64,000 bases of DNA from Spirochaetota bacterium. Lineage in GTDB: Bacteria; Spirochaetota; UBA4802; UBA5368. This document shows, one piece after another, positions 24,607 to 33,689 of this stretch (positions are counted from its first letter, which is position 1; every line of letters starts with the position of its first letter). Location: contig SCSX01000033.1 of assembly GCA_004297825.1 (NCBI GenBank), forward strand, positions 62,001 through 126,000. The letters run 5' to 3'. The position numbers and the translations under genes are program-made. A model generated the notes under the pieces. The model saw only the letters and a list, made by a program, of their open reading frames with translations. It had not been told where the DNA came from and did not search any database.

Positions 24607-26265
24607 TCAAAGCTCGGGAAACGCGTGACTGAACGGGTGTATGTTCTTGACCATTGTGGTGCCCGCTTCGGTGCCGTCGCTCGCCCAGAGCTCGTAACCA
24701 TGTGAGCCGTCCCACGCGATGAAGAAGAGCCTGCCGTTCATGGCGAACAGCTGGGAGACCATACTGCTGCCGCCAGAATTTATGTCCTTGACCATCCTGG
24801 TGCCTGCTTCCGTGCCGTCGCTCATCCAGAGCTCGCAGCCATGGGTGAGGTCGTCCACGCCGAAAAACAGCTTGCCGTTCATGACGGTGAAATAGGCCGG
24901 GGAATTGCCCGGCCAACTGTCGCCCGAACCGGGGGCTATGTCCTTGACCATTGTGGTGCCGGCCTCCGTGCCGTCGCTCACCCAGAGCTCGTGTCCATAT
25001 GTGCCACCGTCGTATGCGCAAAAAAATATCTTCCCGTTCATCGGGATGATATTTTTGACCCCGCTGCTGACCGAACCGGGGACGATATCTTCGACCATCT
25101 TGGTGCCGGCTGCGGTCCCGTCGCTTACCCACAGCTCTTGACCATAATCGTCCTTGGCGCTGAAAAAAATCTTACCGTTCATCACCTTGAGCCACAACGG
25201 ATTTCCGTTAGGATTTCCGTAGCCCACATATATGTCGTGGAAAAGCACGGTGCCTTCTTCGGTGCCGTCGCTCACCCAGAGCTCATAACCGTGGCCGGGG
25301 CTCATGGATCCGTCATACGCGGAAAAGTAGAGCTTGCCGCCCATGGCGGTAAAATAATCCGGATATGAGCTCATGCTCCCCTCCGGCTCTATGTTCTTGA
25401 GCATCCTGGTGCCTGCTGACGTGCCGTCGCTCACCCAGAGCTCCCTGCCGTTGGTGCCGTCGTCCGCGGCGAAAAACAGCCGGCCGTTCATGGCGGTCAT
25501 CTCACCGGGGTCGTTGCCTTCGTTTGTGTAGTCCCCGACCCACACGTCGCCGAGCGGCACCGTGCCGGAGTCCGTCCCGTCGCTTTTGTAGAGCACGTTG
25601 TTGTGCGTGCCGTCCGTTGCGAAAAAGTACAGGCTGTCGCCCATGACGATCAGGCGCCGGGGATTGCCGTCCCCCGTCGCGTTCAGGTCCTTGACCATCG
25701 TGGTGCCCGCCTCCGTGCCGTCGCTCACCCAGAGCTCATAACCGTTCGTGCCGTCGTTGGCCCGGAAATAAGCCTTTCCCTTCATGGCGACGGGGCTGAC
25801 GATCTCGCCCCGATCGTTGGATATAGCTTTAAGAAGAGTGGTGCCCGCCTCCGTACCGTCGCTCACCCAGAGTTTCACGCCGTCGCCGTCGTCCGCGAAC
25901 ATGAGCGCCTTGAATGATATCGTCACCGTGTACGCCTGTGTCGATCCGCCGGCCGTGGTCACGGTATAGGTCACGGGATTGGTGAAGTCCTGCGCCGCCC
26001 CAGACGCCGGGCTTACGCTCGCCCCGTCATGGGCGACGGCGGGCGCAAGCGCCGTTACGTCCGTCCCGCGCATCAGGGTTATCGCTATTTTATGATTCGT
26101 TTCATCTATAGTCCCCGTTGCGGGCGGGTCCGTTACATTGAACGCGGTAATCGCCGCTTCCGTGTTCGAACCAGGTCCGTTGTCTCCTCCGCCGCCTCCG
26201 CAGGCGGTGAAGACCAGTGCCGATACGATCACCATTTTTGCCGCACGCATAAATCTGTTCTTCAT
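24607..26265 (-). CDS. ELWxxDGT-repeat surface lipoprotein
   Basis: A 552-residue lipoprotein: signal peptide with lipobox FTAC followed by a Gly run (CGGGGG), a DUF5018-like beta-sandwich (about residues 36-115, ITAFNVTDPPATG to TQAYTVTISF), then nine ELWxxDGT repeats at about 48-residue spacing (ELWVSDGTEAGT, ELWMSDGTEAGT, ELWASDGTEAGT and variants; one degenerate LYKSDGTDSGT). Such repeats are thought to build an extracellular beta-propeller or solenoid. AGGAGG precedes the ATG at 26265. The start region and the upstream 71-bp repeat resemble those of the lipoprotein gene ending at 27369. Confidence 0.85.
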   Translation of the reverse strand: MKNRFMRAAKMVIVSALVFTACGGGGGDNGPGSNTEAAITAFNVTDPPATGTIDETNHKIAITLMRGTDVTALAPAVAHDGASVSPASGAAQDFTNPVTYTVTTAGGSTQAYTVTISFKALMFADDGDGVKLWVSDGTEAGTTLLKAISNDRGEIVSPVAMKGKAYFRANDGTNGYELWVSDGTEAGTTMVKDLNATGDGNPRRLIVMGDSLYFFATDGTHNNVLYKSDGTDSGTVPLGDVWVGDYTNEGNDPGEMTAMNGRLFFAADDGTNGRELWVSDGTSAGTRMLKNIEPEGSMSSYPDYFTAMGGKLYFSAYDGSMSPGHGYELWVSDGTEEGTVLFHDIYVGYGNPNGNPLWLKVMNGKIFFSAKDDYGQELWVSDGTAAGTKMVEDIVPGSVSSGVKNIIPMNGKIFFCAYDGGTYGHELWVSDGTEAGTTMVKDIAPGSGDSWPGNSPAYFTVMNGKLFFGVDDLTHGCELWMSDGTEAGTRMVKDINSGGSSMVSQLFAMNGRLFFIAWDGSHGYELWASDGTEAGTTMVKNIHPFSHAFPEL

Positions 26266-26428
26266 AACGACCTCCTGGATAAAGGCGATAAGATGCGCAC
26301 CCGGCATGCCAGTCATTTCTTCCGAAAATAATTTCCGGGACGGACGGGTCGGTAAACCCGGCAGGCGCGGATATGCACGTGATCATACCAATGAACCCGG
26401 CCCAGGCAGGCTTATAATGATGTATCAT

Positions 26429-26499
26429 GTTCATTCCTGTCTCGCACTCTGCTGTCCGAACAGAATAATTCCATGTCCGGTCAGGCGGGGATGTGGGCA
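26429..26499. repeat. 71-bp repeat, copy 1
   Basis: This 71-bp stretch matches 29052-29122 at 70 of 71 positions, and weaker similarity extends to both sides. It lies 164 bp upstream of the ELWxxDGT lipoprotein start (minus strand), as copy 2 lies 168 bp upstream of the second DUF1566 lipoprotein. It contains CTG-TCCGAA-CAG, a near-palindrome. Confidence 0.9.
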
Positions 26500-26536
26500 A
26501 ATACGCCGGATTGTGCAGTAAAGGCGCGGGAGCTTT

Positions 26537-27253
26537 TCAGTTGCCGGTAACCGGACCGCGGACAGGCCAGACTAATGAATAGCATTCTTGTGCTTTGTTC
26601 ATTGGTGTTATTCTGCCGCTTATTGTAATATTAGCAAAGCCTACATTCCACGCTGCAGCTTTTGTTCCGGAATAAAAATTAATGGTAGCCTCCGGACTGC
26701 ACCAGTAGTACTTACTGCATGATACATTATCAAAACCCTGTGCATTCAACGAACCGCATTGTTCGCTGTAGTTGATCAGTGTTTCGAGTTCGTTCACAGT
26801 AGGCATACGCCAGTCGGTATACCGGGGTGTTTTCGTTACTCCGCAAGGATATGTGCCGCTGTTCAGGCCTGCGATAAAAGTCTTCGATTTTTCCCAAGTA
26901 ACAGCGCCGTCTCCGGCATAACTTGGACCGCAAACATTATAATACGGATCAGGATCAGTAATACTATCGAATGACTTGTGTGTATCTATGGTTCCCATTG
27001 CATTTGCGTTCTTAACCCACATGAGTCCTGTCATATTATCTGTTACAGTGCCGTCGCCGTTGTCGCAGAAACGTATTGACGGCAAATCCGTGCCTTTCTT
27101 GTACGACCCGTCGTCGCCTGCGCTGTATTCAGTTGCCTGTCCTGTTACCGGCAGATTGCTGCCTGAGCCTGTTGCGAGCACTATCACAGTGATTGCAAGC
27201 ACTGCGGCCAGGGCTGCTGATATGCTAATAATTTTTATTTTTGATTTCTTCAT
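26537..27253 (-). CDS. DUF1566/Lcl-domain exported protein
   Basis: A 238-residue protein with an N-terminal signal or membrane segment (IISISAALAAVLAITVIVLA) followed by a Lcl C-terminal (DUF1566) domain: RFCDNGDGTVTDNMTGLMWV, WEKSKTFIAGLNSG, YTDWRMPTVNELETLINYSE and a closing WPVRGPV. Such domains occur in lectin- or collagen-like surface proteins. Cys residues are paired, fitting an extracytoplasmic site. GGAG precedes the ATG at 27253. It has lower GC than its neighbours and sits between two lipoprotein genes transcribed the same way. Confidence 0.8.
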   Translation of the reverse strand: MKKSKIKIISISAALAAVLAITVIVLATGSGSNLPVTGQATEYSAGDDGSYKKGTDLPSIRFCDNGDGTVTDNMTGLMWVKNANAMGTIDTHKSFDSITDPDPYYNVCGPSYAGDGAVTWEKSKTFIAGLNSGTYPCGVTKTPRYTDWRMPTVNELETLINYSEQCGSLNAQGFDNVSCSKYYWCSPEATINFYSGTKAAAWNVGFANITISGRITPMNKAQECYSLVWPVRGPVTGN

Positions 27254-27368
27254 GATTACTCCATGTTGTATATATTCTGTTTTAACCGTGCCGCTTTTCA
27301 CCCATTCATGTGACTGTTCATTTAAAGAGAACTTGCCTTATTGTTGATAAAACCAATATATAGCGCAT

Positions 27369-28883
27369 TTACGGAGCTGAGCGCACTGGCCATACATAAT
27401 TAAGGGTACTGTTCGGATCTACCTTCTTTCCTATATATATACTGCTTTGATAAAAATTAGTTATCATTGTATGACCTGTATTAGTTGGATCTGTTGTACT
27501 GGTGAAGTACCAGTCATCACGCAGAGTCGCCGCATTTGTATAGACAGCTGTTATCGATGAAAAATCCTGGATGTATAACAACAGGGTGCGCATCTCTCTT
27601 ACATTCGGCATACGCCAGTCTGTGTATGCCGTTGTTGCTCCACAATTATAAGTACCGTCATTTATTTTACCGATAAACTCCAGAGCTTTTGCCCATGTGA
27701 CCTTGCCGTCCCCCCAGCCGGTATCGGGTTGATGGTCAAAGTCCGGATAAAGCGTTTTTATAGCATTGGCATTCTTAATCCACATCAGCCCTGTCATCTT
27801 GTCCATCACAGTGCCGTCGCCATTATCTGTAAACCTTGGCGAAGGCCAGCTTATTCCTGCGTCTGTGCTTGTCTGCCCGGTCTTGAAAACCGGTATGGCC
27901 CTGTACACTTCTATTGTGTAGGTCTCTGTTATGATGTCACCCGGAACTGTAATAGTTATAACAGCATTGTTTTTGCCTACTTTAAGATTATTCATTTCGT
28001 ACTCGTCGCCGGATGGAACAACTGTTCCGTTGATAGTCATAACCGCATTTGCGTCAGCAACAGTTGCTTTGATGCCTGCTGACTGGAGGTCATCGTATGC
28101 AGGATTAGTATTGTCGCTGAACGGCACAGGCGCGTCGAGGTAGTCTGTGACGCTTGCATCGAAGACCGGCTGGAGCCTTCCCTTCGAAACGACTATTGAA
28201 GCGAGTTTTACGTTGGATAATTTCTTCACTGTCAGAATAAAGGTCTTCGTGTCGTGGGCGCTCCCTCTGGTAATTGTGGCAGTCAATATTACTTCCGCGT
28301 CGCTGCTTTCGAACGACGGACGGGTAACAGTACCATTATTCGCGACCACGGCCGTATTGTTCGACAGCCAGCCGATTGTCGTGCCGCTTGCTCCCGTTCC
28401 CGGCACAGTGATGTTCCGGATTACGCTCGAAGCGGAATCATTGCCCGCGTATGTAATTGAAAGATTAGCCTTGTCTTCCGCGACGCATTCAGCCTCCGTT
28501 GCGGGCGCTTTTATTACTGTCAGGGTAAAGACCTTGGTGTCGCGGGCGTTCCCTTTCGCAATTGTGGCGGTCACAATAACCTCCTCGTCGCCGTTTGTGT
28601 ACGACGGACGGGTAACAGTACCATTATTCGCAATCACCGCCGTAGTGTCCGACAGCCAGCTGATAGTCGTGCCGCTTGCACCTGTGAGAGCAAATGCAAT
28701 GTGCTGTGTAACGCTCGCAGCGGAATCACCGCCCGCGTATGTAATTGCCAGGTCAGCTTTATCTTCCGCGACACATTCAGCGTCCGAACCCCCGCTGCTG
28801 CCGTCTCCGCTCCCGCCGCACGCGGTGAACGCCAGTGCCGCCGCGATCATCGTGATTGCCAGACGCCTGAACCGGTTTCTCAT
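27369..28883 (-). CDS. Ig-like, cadherin-like and DUF1566 lipoprotein
   Basis: A 504-residue lipoprotein: lipobox FTAC with Cys at residue 22 and a Gly/Ser tether; two tandem repeats (about 36-128 and 132-224) of an atrophied bacterial Ig-like domain, each starting with ECVAEDKA and containing TISWLSDTTAVIANNGTVTR or a close variant; a cadherin-like beta-sandwich (about 228-325); and a DUF1566/Lcl domain (about 340-504, FTDNGDGTVMDKMTGLMWIK, WRMPNVREMRTLL, WPVRSAP). The repeats are a tandem duplication, visible at both protein and DNA level. It is a probable surface adhesin-like protein. The second copy of the 71-bp repeat lies upstream. Confidence 0.85.
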   Translation of the reverse strand: MRNRFRRLAITMIAAALAFTACGGSGDGSSGGSDAECVAEDKADLAITYAGGDSAASVTQHIAFALTGASGTTISWLSDTTAVIANNGTVTRPSYTNGDEEVIVTATIAKGNARDTKVFTLTVIKAPATEAECVAEDKANLSITYAGNDSASSVIRNITVPGTGASGTTIGWLSNNTAVVANNGTVTRPSFESSDAEVILTATITRGSAHDTKTFILTVKKLSNVKLASIVVSKGRLQPVFDASVTDYLDAPVPFSDNTNPAYDDLQSAGIKATVADANAVMTINGTVVPSGDEYEMNNLKVGKNNAVITITVPGDIITETYTIEVYRAIPVFKTGQTSTDAGISWPSPRFTDNGDGTVMDKMTGLMWIKNANAIKTLYPDFDHQPDTGWGDGKVTWAKALEFIGKINDGTYNCGATTAYTDWRMPNVREMRTLLLYIQDFSSITAVYTNAATLRDDWYFTSTTDPTNTGHTMITNFYQSSIYIGKKVDPNSTLNYVWPVRSAP

Positions 28884-29172
28884 TGTGATCTCCTTTGTAC
28901 TATTTCCAGCCGCACGCGAAGCAACGCACCCTGCCGCGGCCCCGCCCTTGACGCGGGACGTAATGGCTTCCCGCGTCCATCTCCCGCGTATTTCATGGCC
29001 GCCTGCCCGCGGCTAAAACCCGGCCCGAATGGGCTGAGAATAATGAATCCGGTTCATTCCTGTCTCGCACTCTGCTGTCCGAACAGAATAATTCCATATC
29101 CGGTCAGGCGGGGATGTGGGCATTTGCGTTTGATTGTACAGTGAAAATGGGGAAAAAGGCAGGGGGGCCGAT
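28884..29172. other. Upstream region of the DUF1566 lipoprotein
   Basis: This 289-bp non-coding stretch lies between the lipoprotein start and the end of the sensor kinase gene, both on the minus strand. It contains copy 2 of the 71-bp repeat (29052-29122) and an AACCCGGCCC motif just before it, which copy 1 also has. No gene is seen. Confidence 0.5.
29052..29122. repeat. 71-bp repeat, copy 2
   Basis: Matches 26429-26499 at 70 of 71 positions in the same orientation. Both copies precede minus-strand lipoprotein genes at nearly the same distance, which points to a shared regulatory or leader cassette rather than random repeat DNA. The copies are about 2.6 kb apart and could also support recombination. 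Confidence 0.9.
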
Positions 29173-32112
29173 TTACTTACGGGCCGGGCGCGATCGCCTC
29201 CATTCGGACGGCGTCATCCCGGCCAGCTTCAGGAAGGTCTTATTGAAGGTGCGCAGGTTTTCAAACCCGACGTTGAAGGCGATGCGGGTGATCGTGTCGT
29301 GCGTCTCCTCGAGCATTTGTTTCGCCTTCTCGACGCGCAGGCCGTTGATATACTCGTCGATTCGCTTCCCCGTGATCTGGTTGAAAGCGCGCGACAGGTG
29401 ATCCGCCGATATACCCACGGCGGCGGCCATGCCCTCTCGCGACAGGTCCGCGGTGAAGTTCGATCGGATGAATTCCTCGACTTGCGCGACCTTGTCCTCG
29501 GTCGAGGAGCTTATCGGGCTCGCCCCCCCGGTTTTTTCCTCCAGGCGTTTATAAAGGTCCGCGGTCGTTCTTATGAGCCGGTCCCGGAGCGACTTGAGCT
29601 CCAGCTGTGCCTTGATCCGCGCCAGGAACTCGCTCGAGTTGAAAGGCTTGACGATGTAATCGGTGGCGCCCTTCTCAAAGCCCTCGATCTTCATCGCGAT
29701 ATCGGCCCGCGCGGTTAAAAGGATGACGGGAATTCCCTCGTAGCCTTTCTCCTCACGGATGCGTTTCGTGAATTCGTAACCGTCCATTTCCGGCATCATG
29801 ATATCGGACACGATGATATCGGGGGGATCATCCAGGGATTTCAACAGGGCCAGTGCCGTTTTCCCGTTTTCCGCGGTGAGGAACCTGTACTTGTGCGAAA
29901 CGATATCCGACAGGAAGGTCAGCATCTCTTCATTGTCATCAACAAGGAGCACGCAGGGTATGGTTTCATCCGCCAGTGAAACCCGCTGATTGTGTGAGGG
30001 ATCGGTTCCGGAACCCGGATCGCTCCTGAAATGAATTATATCCTTACAGGAACCGGATTCGGTTCCGGAATTTCGCTCTTCTTCATCGCCCGGTGCGTCC
30101 GCCATGTCCGTGCCGTCCGCGGCGGCTTCCGATCCGATGGGAATCGTGAGGTAAAAGGTGGAGCCCTTACCGGGCTCGCTTTCCACGCTGACATCCCCGC
30201 CATGGAGGCGAGCGATCTCCCGGGTCAGTGAAAGCCCGATACCCGTGCCCTCGTATCTCCTGCTGGAAGAAGAATCGACCTGGGAAAAACGCTCGAATAT
30301 AAGCGCGTGCTGGTCGGCGGGAATGCCGATGCCCGTGTCGTTGAACTCGACAGTGAAGGAATCATCATGCGCAGCGAGCTTCACCGTGATCCTTCCGCCC
30401 TGGGGCGTGAATTTCATCGCATTGCCCAGGAGATTGTACACGGCCTTCTCGAAAAGCCCGCGGTCCACGAAGGCGGTAAGACCGTTCGTAGTATCTATAA
30501 AGGAAATCGTCTGCCCCCTGGCTGTCGCCCCTGAATGCAGGTTCGCCACGGACAACTCCAACTGCCTCGCGATATCGGTTCTCACCGGATGCAGCGCCAT
30601 CCTTCCGGATTCCATCTTCGAGAAATCAAGCAGGTTGTTTATCAGGCTCAGCAGGCGCCCGGCGTTATTGTATAATTTATGCAGAAACGATTCATCGACT
30701 TTTCCCGGGGTATGGTTCCGTAATACCGACTCTACCGGCGATATGATGAGCGTCAGCGGCGTGCGCAGCTCGTGGGATATGTTGGCGAAAAAGTCCGTCT
30801 TGAGCCGGTCGAGCTCCTGGAGCTTCGAGTAGGCCTGCTGGAGCTCGCCCGTTCTCCGCTCGACCTTCTTCTCCAGATTGGCGTTCAGGTCGGCAAGCTC
30901 GTTTTTCATCGTATTGATCCTGTCGGCAAGGCCAAACGAGAACAGCGCCAGCATTCCGACAGAACCCAATTTGAAACTGAAATCGTTAATAAAAAATGAA
31001 GGCAGAAGGCCAATAATGAACGTAACCGGGAACAATCCGCCAAGCACGGGAAGGAAAACCGCAATCAGGTAAAATATGGCGGACCGCGATCCCCTCTTTA
31101 CATACAGGATAGGGACCGCGATGTTGTAGAGGCATACGATCAGGATAAACACGTTCAAGATCACTGTGTGATATTCAGGCTGCGAAACAGGCTCAAGAAT
31201 GACAGATTCCACGATCATAATGGAACCGAATGCGACGAGCGCGTTTATCTGCGTGTCGATAAAAGGCGTTTTTTCTTTCGTCTGAAGATAAGCTTTTAAA
31301 AAAAGCAGACCCGGTATCAATCCGATATAAAAAAACAATGAATGCGACCTTCTCAGAATAACGGATAGATTATCCCACACATAGTTAAAACCAGTTCCGT
31401 CAAGGGTCATGTGGATAGAACTCAGGCCGACTATTAAAAGCAGGTAATAGAAGTACGATTTTTCGCGGACCGAAACGAATATAAACAGATTATAAAGGAA
31501 CATGATGGCGAGAATTCCATAAAACATTCCCTGAAGCACGTCCACGGTCATCAGCTTCGTCATCAGATTTTTCGGAGACCACATTCGAGGAACAAGCGAA
31601 GTCCACGCCGAGTGGTATTGCCGCAAAAAATATACAGTTTCGCCGGGCGGGGTCCGGACCGGGAAGATGAACGTAACGCTGTTTACCTCCCGCTCGCGCG
31701 CGGGTGTATCGACGTAGGCGATAGATTTGAAACGACCGTTTTCACCGGGGTAGTAGAATATCAATTCATCCGCAAAGACGAAATCATTTTCAAGATACCA
31801 TTCCAGTTCTCCACCCGAGTCGTTGCGTACCCGGATTTTAAGCCATATGGACCGGTCTCCGGAGTTGACAATCTTGATGCTTTCGCTCTTTGTGAATTTT
31901 GGTGAAACCCGGTCACTCGATATTTCGTCAATGGCGAGGCGGTGAGTGGTATCGACATAGTACTCCACCTCCTTCCCGATATGCCTGCCGTCGAGATTTT
32001 CCGGTAATACTACCGTTGAATTCAAGGCATAGCTGCGTGGAGGGGAAACGGAAAGAATGGTCAAGATAATGATGATTAACGCCGGTATGGTGTTGTTAGG
32101 AAGCCTGGACAT
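29173..32112 (-). CDS. Hybrid sensor kinase with AraC output (7TMR-DISM)
   Basis: A roughly 979-residue one-protein two-component system. In order: signal peptide and periplasmic 7TMR-DISM extracellular domain (to about residue 170), seven-helix 7TMR-DISM region (about 170-365), HisKA with H-box FFANISHELRTPLTLI, HATPase with NAMKFTPQGG and GTGIGL, a receiver domain with VLLVDDNEEM and VSDIMMPEMDGYE, and a C-terminal AraC HTH (ADHLSRAFNQITG, then ITRIAFNVGFENLRTFNKTF). It senses an outside ligand and controls genes directly. The start is ambiguous: ATG 32112 gives a clean signal peptide but has a weak ribosome-binding site; ATG 32196 is possible. Targets may include the SDR cluster or the lipoprotein genes (inference). 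Confidence 0.9.
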   Translation of the reverse strand: MSRLPNNTIPALIIIILTILSVSPPRSYALNSTVVLPENLDGRHIGKEVEYYVDTTHRLAIDEISSDRVSPKFTKSESIKIVNSGDRSIWLKIRVRNDSGGELEWYLENDFVFADELIFYYPGENGRFKSIAYVDTPAREREVNSVTFIFPVRTPPGETVYFLRQYHSAWTSLVPRMWSPKNLMTKLMTVDVLQGMFYGILAIMFLYNLFIFVSVREKSYFYYLLLIVGLSSIHMTLDGTGFNYVWDNLSVILRRSHSLFFYIGLIPGLLFLKAYLQTKEKTPFIDTQINALVAFGSIMIVESVILEPVSQPEYHTVILNVFILIVCLYNIAVPILYVKRGSRSAIFYLIAVFLPVLGGLFPVTFIIGLLPSFFINDFSFKLGSVGMLALFSFGLADRINTMKNELADLNANLEKKVERRTGELQQAYSKLQELDRLKTDFFANISHELRTPLTLIISPVESVLRNHTPGKVDESFLHKLYNNAGRLLSLINNLLDFSKMESGRMALHPVRTDIARQLELSVANLHSGATARGQTISFIDTTNGLTAFVDRGLFEKAVYNLLGNAMKFTPQGGRITVKLAAHDDSFTVEFNDTGIGIPADQHALIFERFSQVDSSSSRRYEGTGIGLSLTREIARLHGGDVSVESEPGKGSTFYLTIPIGSEAAADGTDMADAPGDEEERNSGTESGSCKDIIHFRSDPGSGTDPSHNQRVSLADETIPCVLLVDDNEEMLTFLSDIVSHKYRFLTAENGKTALALLKSLDDPPDIIVSDIMMPEMDGYEFTKRIREEKGYEGIPVILLTARADIAMKIEGFEKGATDYIVKPFNSSEFLARIKAQLELKSLRDRLIRTTADLYKRLEEKTGGASPISSSTEDKVAQVEEFIRSNFTADLSREGMAAAVGISADHLSRAFNQITGKRIDEYINGLRVEKAKQMLEETHDTITRIAFNVGFENLRTFNKTFLKLAGMTPSEWRRSRPARK

Positions 32113-32380
32113 TTTTTGGTTCGGTGCAAGGAAATATCCATCTCCTTTGCACACCGGTCTAGTGGCAGCCCCCAAAGCAAAAAAGTCAAGGAACATTCAC
32201 GCGTCACCCGAAATCCCGCATTTGCGCGAAGACAATGAATCCTTCTCCCGTGGTCCATATTCTTCGTGATTTCAGTTGACAATACCGTCTTCGGCGGTAT
32301 GCATAGAGGTGTTCGATATTCTGGATGGACTAAGTCCCGGTTGAAACACATAGATAATCAAAGATGATTCGGAGGTCTCA

Positions 32381-33214
32381 ATGTTTGAGGACATGAAAGG
32401 AAAAACGGCCCTCATCACCGGGGCCGGCAAGCGCAGCGGCATGGGGTTTGCGATCGCGGAAAAGATGGTATCGTATGGAACCAACGTCATCATCGCCGAC
32501 CTCGGCATACAGGACGAAGCGAGCGCGGTAAAGACGGCGCCCGCGGAGGAAATGGAGGAGATCGCCCGCCAGCTCTCGAAAAAGTATTCCATTAAAGCCA
32601 AAGCGGTGCATCTCGACGTGACCGATCCCGGCTCGGTTGAATCGATGGTTGAGGAGGTAAAACGCGAATTCGGCAGCGTGGACATCCTCTGCAACAACGC
32701 CGGCGCGGCCTTCGGTGTTCCCAGTCCCATTCATAATTACGACGAGACCAAGTGGCTTAAAACGATCGACGTGAACCTGAACGGAACCTACAGGGTTTCC
32801 AGGGCAGTGCTTCCCCTGATGCTGGGCAGGCCGGGAAGCATCGTGAACACGGCGTCGCGGGCCGGCAAGTTTCCACCGATCCTGAACGGCGCCTATGCGT
32901 GCGCCAAAGCCGGCGTGATCATGCTTACGAAGGTCATGGCTAAGGAGCTCGCGGGGGCCGGGATCAGGGTGAACGCAATCTGTCCGGGACAGATCCACAC
33001 GGACCTGCTTGACTGGCAGCTCGACCTCGAAGCGAAATTCTTACAGACGACTATCGACGCCCGCATGGAGGAGATGGCGAAGGAGATACCCTTACATCGA
33101 ATAGGCACGGTCGGAGAGGTAGCGGACCTGGTTCTGTTCCTTGCCTCGGACGCGTCGAGGTTCATGACGGGCCAGGCGGTCAATATAACCGGCGGACAAT
33201 TAATGGAGTTATGA
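32381..33214 (+). CDS. Short-chain dehydrogenase/reductase
   Basis: A 277-residue classical SDR: cofactor motif TGAGKRSGMG near residues 14-23, NNAG near 105, catalytic Ser in NTAS and YxxxK (YACAK). The closing FMTGQAVNITGG is also typical. It oxidises or reduces an alcohol/ketone with NAD(P). It starts a three-gene cluster with a VOC protein and another SDR. The substrate is not deducible. Confidence 0.88.
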   Translation: MFEDMKGKTALITGAGKRSGMGFAIAEKMVSYGTNVIIADLGIQDEASAVKTAPAEEMEEIARQLSKKYSIKAKAVHLDVTDPGSVESMVEEVKREFGSVDILCNNAGAAFGVPSPIHNYDETKWLKTIDVNLNGTYRVSRAVLPLMLGRPGSIVNTASRAGKFPPILNGAYACAKAGVIMLTKVMAKELAGAGIRVNAICPGQIHTDLLDWQLDLEAKFLQTTIDARMEEMAKEIPLHRIGTVGEVADLVLFLASDASRFMTGQAVNITGGQLMEL

Positions 33215-33215
33215 T

Positions 33216-33689
33216 ATGAACCAGTTCGATATACATTCAATCCAGGGATTTAACCAGGTAGGCATCGCCGTGCGCGACGCGGAAGCCGCGATGAAATTCA
33301 TGGAGTCGGCCTTCGGCATCAAGCTTTTTCTCATCACGATGCCGGAAGCGAAGGCGTTTCTCAGGGGCCGCGAGGTACGCTTCGTGACCAGGATCGCGAT
33401 AGGACATGTGGGCACGGTGGACCTCGAGTTCATGGAGATACTTGAGGGTGAGCACATCGTGCAGGAGTTCCTCGACACGCGCGGTCCCGGCATTCATCAC
33501 CTCGGGATATACGTGGACGACCTGAACGCGGCCGTGGACGAGTGGGAACGAGGCGGCGCCAAGGTAGTGCAGCGCACGGCGCATCCCGACGGAATCGGCA
33601 CGGCGTATCTCGATACCGAGAAGGAGCTTGGCGCCATGTATGTTGAAATCATCCAGCTCCCGAAACCTCCCAAGGAACAGCCGTCATGA
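33216..33689 (+). CDS. VOC/glyoxalase-family protein
   Basis: A 157-residue protein with the betaalphabetabetabeta VOC fold: VGIAVRDAEAAMKFMESAFG in the first module and GPGIHHLGIYVDDLNAAVDE in the second, with His and Glu candidates for metal binding. The pattern is like methylmalonyl-CoA epimerase or a glyoxalase-type enzyme. The stop of the first SDR is 1 nt upstream, and its own stop overlaps the second SDR by 4 nt, so the three are cotranscribed. Confidence 0.82.
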   Translation: MNQFDIHSIQGFNQVGIAVRDAEAAMKFMESAFGIKLFLITMPEAKAFLRGREVRFVTRIAIGHVGTVDLEFMEILEGEHIVQEFLDTRGPGIHHLGIYVDDLNAAVDEWERGGAKVVQRTAHPDGIGTAYLDTEKELGAMYVEIIQLPKPPKEQPS

